From Microbacterium sp. M28 (lineage in GTDB: Bacteria > Actinomycetota > Actinomycetes > Actinomycetales > Microbacteriaceae), in the NCBI RefSeq assembly GCF_025836995.1, contig NZ_CP107546.1, forward strand, positions 1,054,001 to 1,118,000: a DNA stretch of 64,000 bases. The letters are read 5' to 3'. Under the pieces are notes generated by a model. The model had not been told where the DNA came from. It ran no database searches and saw only the letters and a list, made by a program, of their open reading frames with translations. Below are positions 9,189-17,357 of the stretch, piece after piece. The position numbers were made by a program, and so were the translations under genes. Numbering within the stretch: position 1 is the stretch's first letter; every line of letters begins with the position of its first letter.

Positions 9189-12100
9189 CGCAGATCGCCG
9201 GAACCGCGACGACGACAGCCGAGGTCGGCGCCGCACACACGGACTGGACGGATGCCGGCCACGGCATCTCGGCCACGGACGTCGCCGCAGCGCTCGGCCT
9301 GCCGACCCCGACGCTCGCGCAGCAACGCGTGATCGAGGCCGATCCGACCCCGGCGCTGGTCGTGGCCGGCGCCGGCAGTGGCAAGACCGAGACCATGTCC
9401 GGCCGCGTGGTGTGGCTGGTCGCCAACGGCCACGTCCGCCGAGACGAGATCCTCGGACTGACGTTCACGCGCAAGGCGGCTGGTGAACTGGCCGAGCGTA
9501 TCGGGGTCCGCCTGTCGTTGATCGACGAATACGGTCGACGCGGCCTGCTGCCGCACCTGCGCGACATCGTCGCGTCCGGCGTGCTCGACCGCGTGGATGC
9601 CGCGGCTGCCGGCGCGCAGCGCGACACCGTGCGGCGGCAGGTGCTCGACGAGCTCGCCGCTCGATACGAGACGGGGTGGAACCCCGCATCCGCTCGCACA
9701 GCCGAAGATCTGCTGATCCGACCGCGGGTGTCGACCTACAACGCGTTCGCCGATTCGATCGTGCGCGCACACGCCGCCAGGATCGGCCGCGACCCCGACG
9801 TCGCCATGCTCAGTCAGGCGGCATCCTGGATGCTCGCGCGCGAGGTCGTGCTGCGAGCCGAACTCCCGGGCCTCGAGGAGATCGACCGCGCGGTCGGCAC
9901 GGTGGTCGACGCCGTGCAGCGCCTCGCGGGAGATGCGCTCGACCATCGCGCCGACCTGGACAGGGCCGACCGGATCGCCCTCCGCCAGGCCGAGGCGTTC
10001 GAACCGTACACGAGCGGCGGCACCGGAGACATCGACAAGGCGACGGCGAACCTGCTGGCGCTGCCGACCCTGACGGCGCTGGTGCGCGAGTACATCGCCG
10101 AGAAGCAGCGTCGCGGCGTGCTGGATTTCGCGGATCAGGTGGCCGGCGCGTTCGACATCGTGGAGTCGTCGCCGGACGTGCGCGCGGAGCTGCGCGAGCA
10201 GCATCGCGTGGTGCTGCTGGATGAGTACCAGGACACCTCCGTGATCCAGACCCGCTTCCTCGCCGCATTGTTCCGCGACTCGGCGGTGATGGCCGTCGGC
10301 GACCCGCATCAGTCGATCTACGGCTGGCGCGGCGCGAGCGCCGACAACCTGTACGCGTTCGCGCGCACGTTCACCGAGTCCACGACCGCCGGCACCTACA
10401 GCCTGATGACGAGCTGGCGCAACGACGCCCGCATCCTCGACGTCGCCAACAGAATCCTCGGCCCGCTGCAGCGTCCGGGCCTCGACGTCCCGCCGCTGGA
10501 GCCGCGCCCCGGCGCCGGCCGCGGGGAGGTCGGTGTCCGCTTCCCGCTCACGGTCGACGACGAAGCCGCCGAGGTCGCCGACTGGTTCGCCGAGCGCCGC
10601 GCGGCCCACACGGGGACGAAGCCGCACACCGGCGCGATCCTGTTCCGTTCGAAGCGGCACATGCAGACCTTCGCCTCGGCGCTGGCCGGCCGCGGCATCC
10701 CGCACCGCATCCTCGGCCTCGGAGGACTGCTCACGACTCCCGAGGTCGTCGACGTGGTCTCCGTCCTGCGGATCATCCATGACCCGAACGCGGGTTCGTC
10801 GCTGATCCGGCTTCTCGTCGGACCGCGCTTCGCCGTAGGCGTCGCGGACATGGCAGCGCTGTACGATCTCGCCGGCGAGCTGGCCAGACGCGACAGCGGA
10901 CTGCTCCCGCTGCCGGACGAGCTGCGTCAGCGCATCCGTGCCTCACGCGGAGCGGACGAGGCGGTGTCGATCATCGACGCGGTCGATGTCGTGCGCGGCC
11001 TGCGCGACGACTACCGGCTCGTCCAGGGCATCACCCCCGACGGCCGCGCGCGGTTGCGCGCCGCGGGGGAGATGCTGGAGCGGCTTCGGAGGGCGGCGGC
11101 CCAGCCGATCCCTGAGCTCATCCGGCTCATCGAGCTGGAGCTGCGACTGGACATCGAGCTGGCCGCCAACGAGACGCGCGGACCGGCCCGTGTCGCGGCG
11201 ACCCAGTTGCGCGCCTTCTCCGACGAGGTGCGCGCGTTCCTCGCCGCAGACGACCGCGGGACCATCGGCAGCCTGATCGCCTGGCTGGACAAGGCCGAGA
11301 GCACGGATGAGCTCATGCCGCGCCCGGAGCCCCCCGAACCGGGTGTCGTGCAGCTGCTCACGATCCACGGGTCGAAAGGCCTGGAGTGGGATGCCGTCGC
11401 CGTCGTCCGCCTGGTGGACGACGAACTCCCGTCACGGCCCTCCGACACGTCCGGCTGGTTCGGGTTCGGCGTGCTCCCGTTCGCGCTGCGCGGCGACGCC
11501 GATGCGCTGCCACGCTTCACCTGGATCCCGCCCACGGACGAGGAGCTCGACCCCGTCAAGCGGAAGAAGGCCGGTGTCGCGTCGCTGACGAGCGCGAGCA
11601 AGGCGACGCCGGGTGCGCTCACCGTGTTCAAGGACCGCTATCGCGAGTACCAGAAGCAGGAAGAGCGCCGGCTGGCCTACGTCGCGGTCACCCGGGCGCG
11701 CACCGATCTGCTGCTGACCGGGTCCCACTGGGCGGGGCAGAAGAGCCCCCGCAAGCCCTCGCCGTACCTGCTCGAGGCGCTCGACGTCCTGGGCGCCGTG
11801 CTCCCCGGCGATCCGGGGGACGAGAACCCGTACGACGGTCCTGGCAAGACCAGCCACTGGCCCCTGGATCCGCTCGGCGCACGACGACAGGCGGTGACAG
11901 CGGCGGCGAATGCGGTGCGCGCGGCGCTCGGACGGACCGAGCTCGAGCCGAGTCCCGAGCTGTCCCGGCTGCTCGCAGAACGTGCGGCGCGACAGAACGG
12001 CACCGCCGCCGATGCACCGACGCGCATTCCCGCGTCGCGCTTCAAGGATTATGTGACCGATTACGGCGGCACGGTCCGCTCGCTCGCCCGACCGATGCCG

Positions 12101-12688
12101 GAGCGGCCGTACCGGCAGACGCGCCTCGGCACCCTGTTCCACGCCTGGGTCGAGCATCGTTCCGGCCTGGTCGGCGCGGGCCGCGCACCCGACGCAGCGC
12201 TCTGGGAACTGGACGAGGAGCAGCCGGAGGCGCAGGAGGGATCGGCCGCCGATCAGGCCGACATGGACCGGCTCAAGGAGATCTTCGAGCGCAGCGAGTG
12301 GGCGGGCCTGCGGCCGATCGCGGTCGAGATCGAGATCGACTTCGCGCTGGGGGCGTCCCACAGGGACGGTGTCACCTCGCCCGATCCGGCCGGTCACATC
12401 GTGATCTGCAAGCTCGACGCGGTGTACCGACGTGCCGACCGCGGCGGCCGCATCGAGATCGTCGACTGGAAGACGGGGAAGGCGCCTCGCACGGCTGCCG
12501 AGAAGGACGAGCGGATGCTGCAGCTCGCGCTGTACCGGCTCGCCTACCATCGGCGGTTCGGCGTCCCTCTGGAGGACATCGACGTCGCGCTCTACTACGT
12601 CGCGGACGACCTGGTGATCCGCGGCGACCGGGTCTACTCGGAGGAGGAGTTGGTCCAGCGCTGGAGCGCGGCACGCGCCGCACGCTGA
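9185..12688 (+). CDS. adnB: AdnB-like helicase-nuclease subunit
   Basis: The 1,167-residue protein is the partner motor-nuclease. Walker A is AGAGSGKT (residues 61-68). Walker B is LLDEYQDTS (D346-E347), followed by GDPHQSIYGWRGAS. Motif V/VI sequences LLTIHGSKGLEWDAVAVV and RRLAYVAVTRAR are intact. The C-terminal nuclease has IEIVDWKTGKAP (D1094, K1096). All helicase motifs look canonical, so this subunit probably supplies the lead motor, as shown for mycobacterial AdnB. It starts at the ATG in the ATGA overlap with adnA. Its last 55 bp overlap the convergent phosphotransferase-like gene. Confidence 0.9.
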   Translation: MTQIAGTATTTAEVGAAHTDWTDAGHGISATDVAAALGLPTPTLAQQRVIEADPTPALVVAGAGSGKTETMSGRVVWLVANGHVRRDEILGLTFTRKAAGELAERIGVRLSLIDEYGRRGLLPHLRDIVASGVLDRVDAAAAGAQRDTVRRQVLDELAARYETGWNPASARTAEDLLIRPRVSTYNAFADSIVRAHAARIGRDPDVAMLSQAASWMLAREVVLRAELPGLEEIDRAVGTVVDAVQRLAGDALDHRADLDRADRIALRQAEAFEPYTSGGTGDIDKATANLLALPTLTALVREYIAEKQRRGVLDFADQVAGAFDIVESSPDVRAELREQHRVVLLDEYQDTSVIQTRFLAALFRDSAVMAVGDPHQSIYGWRGASADNLYAFARTFTESTTAGTYSLMTSWRNDARILDVANRILGPLQRPGLDVPPLEPRPGAGRGEVGVRFPLTVDDEAAEVADWFAERRAAHTGTKPHTGAILFRSKRHMQTFASALAGRGIPHRILGLGGLLTTPEVVDVVSVLRIIHDPNAGSSLIRLLVGPRFAVGVADMAALYDLAGELARRDSGLLPLPDELRQRIRASRGADEAVSIIDAVDVVRGLRDDYRLVQGITPDGRARLRAAGEMLERLRRAAAQPIPELIRLIELELRLDIELAANETRGPARVAATQLRAFSDEVRAFLAADDRGTIGSLIAWLDKAESTDELMPRPEPPEPGVVQLLTIHGSKGLEWDAVAVVRLVDDELPSRPSDTSGWFGFGVLPFALRGDADALPRFTWIPPTDEELDPVKRKKAGVASLTSASKATPGALTVFKDRYREYQKQEERRLAYVAVTRARTDLLLTGSHWAGQKSPRKPSPYLLEALDVLGAVLPGDPGDENPYDGPGKTSHWPLDPLGARRQAVTAAANAVRAALGRTELEPSPELSRLLAERAARQNGTAADAPTRIPASRFKDYVTDYGGTVRSLARPMPERPYRQTRLGTLFHAWVEHRSGLVGAGRAPDAALWELDEEQPEAQEGSAADQADMDRLKEIFERSEWAGLRPIAVEIEIDFALGASHRDGVTSPDPAGHIVICKLDAVYRRADRGGRIEIVDWKTGKAPRTAAEKDERMLQLALYRLAYHRRFGVPLEDIDVALYYVADDLVIRGDRVYSEEELVQRWSAARAAR

Positions 12689-13899
12689 GCTTCGTCCTCC
12701 GAGGCCTCGTCGGCGTCCTCGGATGCGCGGGCGCCGCGATCAGCGCGGTCATCGTCCCGTGGCAGGACGCCCGAATCGGCGAGAGCGGTGAGGTCCTCGG
12801 TCGCGTGCGGGTCGCCGACCGGTTCGGCCTCGGCCGTCTCCAGCCAGAGATCCTCCGGGTTGTAGGCGTCGGTCTGCATCGATGTGTCGACCCCGGTCGA
12901 CGGCTGCTCCGGCACCCGATCGAGGGCTGCGAGCGCCGAATCCACGCCGTCTCCGCGCTCGGCGATCACAGCGAGGTCGTCGTCGCGCAGGCCGGCGGCG
13001 AGCGAATCGAGAAGTGCAGCAGCGTCGTCGACGATGTCGGGACGGCGCAGCGCGTCGCCGTGCACGAGCCAGCGCGCGAACTCGAGTTCGGCGGTGAGCC
13101 TCGCCCGGACGCCGAGCGCCGCATCCGGAGCGCGACCGGATGCCGCCGTGTACGCGGCCTGCACGTCCGCCGCCGCGTTCGGCGCGGTCGACAGCCAGGC
13201 CAGATCGACGGCCGGATCGCCGAGGCAGAGCCCGTGCCAGCCGATGACCCCCGTGACCTGCGGGCCTTCCGTCGCGTCGTCGGTGAACAGGAACGACGTC
13301 GCCTGGACACCACCGAGAGTCACGGCGGACTCGAAGCGCCAGAGTTCGTCGTCGTCGGTCGCCTCACGCCAGCGCACGGTGAGACGCGCCGGTACGCGCC
13401 CGGTGGACGCGGCGCGGTCGACGAGCTGACGGATCTCGGCGCGCACCTCGTCGGCGGACCGCGCGGGCAGACCGGCGGTCCGGACGACGGACGCCGGAAG
13501 AGCATGGATGGCGGCGATCGCGCGCCCCATCGACACGGCGGCCCCGCGTCCGGCGGGGATGTCGGCGGCATCCACGAGGAAGCCGTCGAGCAGCTCCGTC
13601 ACCAGGGCCCGGCTGTCACCCAGCCGCGTCTCTCCGATGTACTCCGGCGCGCGGAACGGCAGGATGGCTCGCGCTCCCGAAGTCAGCGCACGCAGCGCGA
13701 GGGCTTCGGACGCGAGTTCGCGTGCGGTGTCGTCGGCGTCCGCGACGCGGATCGCGAGTTCCCGGCCGTCGGCGAGTGTGGCGACCGCGGAATCGAATCG
13801 TCCGTCGCCGCCTGCGCTGAGCGCTCGCGCCCCCGCGACCTCCGCGCCGGGCAATGCCGCCGTCACCGCCGCCGCTAGAGTGAATGCAGAGCGTGCCAT
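12634..13899 (-). CDS. Phosphotransferase-fold protein with lost catalytic residues (probable pseudokinase)
   Basis: This 421-residue protein has the aminoglycoside/choline-kinase fold: an N-lobe with DGRELAIRVAD, a hinge region ALVTELLDGF, and a C-lobe ending GDPAVDLAWLS. The expected catalytic loop HGDxxxxN is replaced by LGGVQATSF (residues 195-203). The metal-binding IDW motif reads IGW (219-221). Both catalytic Asp residues and the Asn are therefore absent. It is probably a binding or regulatory protein. A long acidic tail (about 330-421) is low-complexity. The ATG at 13899 follows TACCCT by 6 nt on the minus strand. It overlaps adnB tail-to-tail by 55 bp. Calling it an antibiotic kinase would be wrong. 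Confidence 0.75.
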   Translation of the reverse strand: MARSAFTLAAAVTAALPGAEVAGARALSAGGDGRFDSAVATLADGRELAIRVADADDTARELASEALALRALTSGARAILPFRAPEYIGETRLGDSRALVTELLDGFLVDAADIPAGRGAAVSMGRAIAAIHALPASVVRTAGLPARSADEVRAEIRQLVDRAASTGRVPARLTVRWREATDDDELWRFESAVTLGGVQATSFLFTDDATEGPQVTGVIGWHGLCLGDPAVDLAWLSTAPNAAADVQAAYTAASGRAPDAALGVRARLTAELEFARWLVHGDALRRPDIVDDAAALLDSLAAGLRDDDLAVIAERGDGVDSALAALDRVPEQPSTGVDTSMQTDAYNPEDLWLETAEAEPVGDPHATEDLTALADSGVLPRDDDRADRGARASEDADEASEDEAQRAARAALQRWTNSSSE

Positions 13900-13963
13900 G
13901 CCCCCAGGGTAGGTCGGCCGCACGCCCCATCCGTCCACGCCACGCCCGGAGAAGGGGGAGTCG

Positions 13964-14842
13964 ATGACCATCGGTCGCGCCCTGCTGGATCGCGCAGCCC
14001 ACCTGCGCGATGAGCCGGGCATCCTGGATGCGCTGCGCTCGTCGGACGATGTCGAGGTCGTCGTGGTGCGCGAAGGGCGCGCGCGCGTCGAGGACGGCGC
14101 GCTGGTCACGACAGCCCCCTCCGCCGTCGGCGATGCGCAGTGGGCGCTGCTCGGCAGACGGGCCTCCGGCACACCGCTGCTGCTGGCCGTTGTCGACACC
14201 TCGACCGAGTCGATGGACGCCGCCCCCGCCGAGACGTGGCTGGGTCTGCGCGAGACCGGCGGGATGCTGAACGAACTGGACACCGAGCTCCTCGTCGAAG
14301 CCGTGACCCTCGCCGGCTGGTTGAGCGATGCCCGATTCTGCCCGACCTGCGGAGCGGCGATGCAGGTGCGTCAGAGCGGTTGGTCGCGCTGGTGCGAGGA
14401 CTGCGGACGCGAGCATTTCCCGCGGACCGATCCCGCCGTGATCGTCGCGGTCCAGAGCGAGGACGGCGAGCGTCTTCTGCTGGGCGCCAACGCGCAGTGG
14501 AAGGGTCGGATGTACTCGACCTTCGCGGGATTCGTCGAGGCGGGGGAGTCACTCGAGACGACTGTGCATCGCGAGATCGAGGAGGAGGCGGGCGTCCGGT
14601 TGACCGAGGTCCGCTACATCTCATCCCAGGCGTGGCCGTATCCGCGCTCGTTGATGCTCGGCTTCCGCGCCACCGCCGGCACCGACCGCAGCGCGCGCCC
14701 GGACGGCGAGGAGATCGTCGACGTCCGGTGGTTCACCCGGGACGAGATCCGCTCGGCGCTGGCCGGCGACGGCCCCGTCGGACTGCCGGGCCCCGCGTCC
14801 ATCGCCCGTGCACTGATCGTCGATTGGTTCGAGTCGAAGTGA
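13964..14842 (+). CDS. nudC: NudC-like NAD(+) diphosphatase (Nudix hydrolase)
   Basis: The 292-residue protein has the NudC layout. After an N-terminal domain there is a zinc ribbon with CPTCGAAM and CEDCGREHFPRTDPAVI, then the Nudix box beginning GFVEAGESLETTVHREI and continuing EEEAGV. The NADH-pyrophosphatase signature follows as SQAWPYPRSLMLGF, where the textbook form is SQPWPFPxS. NudC hydrolyses NAD(H) to NMN(H) and AMP and removes NAD caps from RNA. The ATG at 13964 has an AGGGGGAG purine tract upstream. The stop overlaps the next helicase gene by 4 bp (GTGA). In mycobacteria nudC also precedes uvrD2. Confidence 0.9.
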   Translation: MTIGRALLDRAAHLRDEPGILDALRSSDDVEVVVVREGRARVEDGALVTTAPSAVGDAQWALLGRRASGTPLLLAVVDTSTESMDAAPAETWLGLRETGGMLNELDTELLVEAVTLAGWLSDARFCPTCGAAMQVRQSGWSRWCEDCGREHFPRTDPAVIVAVQSEDGERLLLGANAQWKGRMYSTFAGFVEAGESLETTVHREIEEEAGVRLTEVRYISSQAWPYPRSLMLGFRATAGTDRSARPDGEEIVDVRWFTRDEIRSALAGDGPVGLPGPASIARALIVDWFESK

Positions 14843-16560
14843 GCGCGCTCGACGCGCTCGATGAACGGCAGCGACAGGCGGCCACGGTGCTCCGAGGCCC
14901 GGTAGCCGTACTGGCCGGAGCCGGAACCGGCAAGACGCGGGTCATCACCCACCGCATCGCGCACGGCGTGGACACCGGTGCCTATTCGCCCTCGCGGGTG
15001 ATGGCGGTGACGTTCACCTCCAAGGCGGCCGGCGAGCTGCGCGGCAGGCTGCGCGCTCTCGGCGCCGTCGGCGTGGCCGCGCGCACGTTCCACGCCGCCG
15101 CTCTGGCGCAGCTGAACTTCTTCTGGCCGACGCTGACCGGATCGCCCGCGCCCAAGATCGTCGACAACAAGGTGCGCGTGCTCGGGCAGGCGGCCGACGC
15201 GCTGCGACTGCGGCTCGATCGCGCCACGTTGCGGGACGTCGCGAGCGAGATCGAGTGGCGCAAGGTCTCCATGATCGGCATCGATCAGCACGCCGCGCTC
15301 GGGCGCAGCGTCAGCGGGATCACCGGCGAGCAACTGGTCGACCTGCAGCACGGCTACGAGCAGCTCAAGGACGAACGGCATCAGCTGGACTTCGAGGACG
15401 TCCTGCTGGCCTGCGCCGGCATGCTGGAGGCCGAGACGCGGGTCGCGGCATCCGTGCACGAGCAGTACCGCCACTTCACCGTGGACGAGTACCAGGACGT
15501 CTCGCCGCTGCAGAACCGCCTGCTCGAACTGTGGCTGGGGGACCGGCGCGATCTCTGCGTCGTCGGCGACGCGAGCCAGACCATCTACTCGTTCGCCGGT
15601 GCCGACCAGCGTTACCTGCTCGAGTTCGAGCGGCGCTTCCCGGACGCCACGGTCGTGCGGCTCGAGACGAACTACCGGTCCCAGGCGCCGATCCTCGACG
15701 CGGCCAATGCGCTCATGCGCGGACGGCCGGGAGCGCTCGAGCTGATCCCGGCGCGGGAGGCGCTGACCGCGGAGTCGCCGACCGTGACCGCGTACGACTC
15801 GGAGACCGAGGAGGCGGCAGGCATCGCCGCGCAGATCGGCGCACGCATCGCATCCGGCATCCCGGCGTCCGACATCGCCGTGCTGTACCGGGCCCATGCG
15901 CAGTCGGCGGCCATCCAGCAGGCGCTCGCCGCGGAGGGCATCCCGACGACGGTGCTCGGCGGGACGCGCTTCTTCGACATGCCCGAAGTGCGTCAGGCCG
16001 TGCTCGCGCTGCGGGGCGCGGCCGTCGCCCCCACCGAGCGGGACTTCCTGTCCAACGTCCAGAAGGTGCTGCGCGAACTCGGCCTCTCCGACGAGCCCCC
16101 CGCCGCAGGCGGAGCGCAGCGCGACGGCTGGGAGGCCAGACGGGCGCTCCTGCGACTCGCGGAGGAGGCGCCGCCGGGGACGACGCTTCGCACGTTCAGC
16201 GATGCGTTGATGGCGAGGGCGAAGGACCAGCACGAGCCGATGCTGCACACCGTCACGCTGTCGACGCTGCACGCCGCCAAGGGACTGGAGTGGCCGCACG
16301 TGCACGTCGCCGGGTGGGCGGAGGGCGCCCTGCCGATCTCGTATGCGACCGACTTCGAGGCCATCGACGAGGAGCGTCGACTCGCCTACGTCGGCATCAC
16401 GCGTGCCGGGCGGTCTCTCACGCTGTCCTGGTCGCGGGCAGCGGGTCGCGGACAGCGCTCGGCTTCACGCTTTCTCGCGGAGATCGGAACGACTGCTCTC
16501 GGCACCGGCATTCTGCGTGAAACGTCACCGCGCTCCGCTGCCGGCTCCCGTCGGCGTTGA
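14839..16560 (+). CDS. uvrD2: UvrD2-like ATP-dependent DNA helicase (short form)
   Basis: This SF1A helicase has 573 residues. Walker A is AGAGTGKT (about residues 26-33), motif II is FTVDEYQDVSPLQ (D216-E217), GDASQTIYSFAGAD is motif III, and TLHAAKGLEWPHVHVA and RRLAYVGITRA are motifs V and VI. Mycobacterial UvrD2 is about 700 residues with a C-terminal HRDC domain and cysteine motif. Here the protein stops shortly after ASRFLAEIG, so those modules are absent. The GTG start is set by the 4-bp overlap with nudC. The last 143 bp overlap the convergent cyclodehydratase-like gene, and the final 20 or so residues look non-conserved. Confidence 0.88.
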   Translation: MSALDALDERQRQAATVLRGPVAVLAGAGTGKTRVITHRIAHGVDTGAYSPSRVMAVTFTSKAAGELRGRLRALGAVGVAARTFHAAALAQLNFFWPTLTGSPAPKIVDNKVRVLGQAADALRLRLDRATLRDVASEIEWRKVSMIGIDQHAALGRSVSGITGEQLVDLQHGYEQLKDERHQLDFEDVLLACAGMLEAETRVAASVHEQYRHFTVDEYQDVSPLQNRLLELWLGDRRDLCVVGDASQTIYSFAGADQRYLLEFERRFPDATVVRLETNYRSQAPILDAANALMRGRPGALELIPAREALTAESPTVTAYDSETEEAAGIAAQIGARIASGIPASDIAVLYRAHAQSAAIQQALAAEGIPTTVLGGTRFFDMPEVRQAVLALRGAAVAPTERDFLSNVQKVLRELGLSDEPPAAGGAQRDGWEARRALLRLAEEAPPGTTLRTFSDALMARAKDQHEPMLHTVTLSTLHAAKGLEWPHVHVAGWAEGALPISYATDFEAIDEERRLAYVGITRAGRSLTLSWSRAAGRGQRSASRFLAEIGTTALGTGILRETSPRSAAGSRRR

Positions 16561-17263
16561 GCCGCACCACGACGGAGCGCTCGCCGCCCTCGGCGCGCAG
16601 CAGACGCTCGACGCCGCCGGCGGCCTCGGCGACCAGCGCGTGCGGGATGCGTGCATCGGTTCGGCCGACCAGTTGGCAGTGCAGCATCGGCCACGCCGGA
16701 TCCCGGTCGCGGTCGTGGCTGTCGCGGCAGGCGAGACACGGCGTCTCCCCGGGGATCACGAGCGGTCCGATGCTGATGCCGCCGACCTCGAACGACACCG
16801 GCAGATGGGCTGCGTCAGCACGGAGATAACCGCTCGTGTGCCCGGCCGCGACGGCGCCGTGCACCAGTACGATGCCCACGGCACGAGGATCCTCTCGTGC
16901 GCTCTCGGCGACACCCAGGCCGGCGAGGGCATCCAGCATCCAACCGCCGACGCGCGAATCGGCGACGTTCACGCTCTCGGCCCACACCGGCGGCGCGGGC
17001 GGTTCGTCGGTGTGCAGCACGGGAGCCAGTGCGTCCAGCAGCGCCCGCGCCTGCCGGCGGGGCGCTCCGAGAGAGTGGGCGACCACATCGAACGACGCCA
17101 GAGCGATCCCGTCGCACAGGCGCGAGACGAGCCGCTCGACCCACGGCTCGTCCGCACGGATCCGCACGCGGCCGGAGAGCCCGAATTGCAGCGTGTCGCC
17201 ATCGCGCCACAGCGGCGCGAACTCGGGGGCGATCCTCGTCAGGAGGGGGGACGAACGCGGCAT
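16418..17263 (-). CDS. Cyclodehydratase-domain (TIGR03882/ThiF-like) protein, orphan
   Basis: The 281-residue protein lacks a nucleotide-binding GxGxxG loop but contains GPLVIPGETPCLACRDSHDR followed by DPAWP, the signature seen in bacteriocin-biosynthesis cyclodehydratase domains (TIGR03882) and ThiF-like proteins. CLAC (about residue 180) and a C-terminal ECRCRE provide four cysteines that could form a zinc site. There is no YcaO gene or precursor-like peptide nearby, so a RiPP role is not supported. A similar orphan occurs in the mycobacterial version of this neighbourhood (Rv3196 region, from memory). CAGAAT lies 6 nt before the ATG on the minus strand. Its 3' end overlaps uvrD2 by 143 bp. 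Confidence 0.65.
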   Translation of the reverse strand: MPRSSPLLTRIAPEFAPLWRDGDTLQFGLSGRVRIRADEPWVERLVSRLCDGIALASFDVVAHSLGAPRRQARALLDALAPVLHTDEPPAPPVWAESVNVADSRVGGWMLDALAGLGVAESAREDPRAVGIVLVHGAVAAGHTSGYLRADAAHLPVSFEVGGISIGPLVIPGETPCLACRDSHDRDRDPAWPMLHCQLVGRTDARIPHALVAEAAGGVERLLRAEGGERSVVVRLNADGSRQRSAVTFHAECRCREQSFRSPRESVKPSAVRDPLPATRTA

Positions 17264-17357
17264 GCCCCGATTCTGCTCGACCGGTCCGCGCTCATGGGCG
17301 TGCGGATCGGATCAGTGGACAAGTCGGCGACCACCCGCTGGTGTGCAGGGCGGGTGC

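Noticed and set aside
11386-13878. Plus-strand frame of about 830 codons across the adnB end and the pseudokinase gene
   Set aside because: It is a shadow frame of adnB and antisense to the pseudokinase; no family features.
12634-13899. Aminoglycoside or macrolide resistance kinase
   Set aside because: The catalytic Asp and Asn and the metal-binding Asp are all replaced, so phosphotransfer is unlikely.
16418-17263. RiPP (thiazole/oxazole peptide) biosynthesis cluster
   Set aside because: Only one cyclodehydratase-like domain is present; no YcaO, dehydrogenase, precursor peptide or exporter is nearby.
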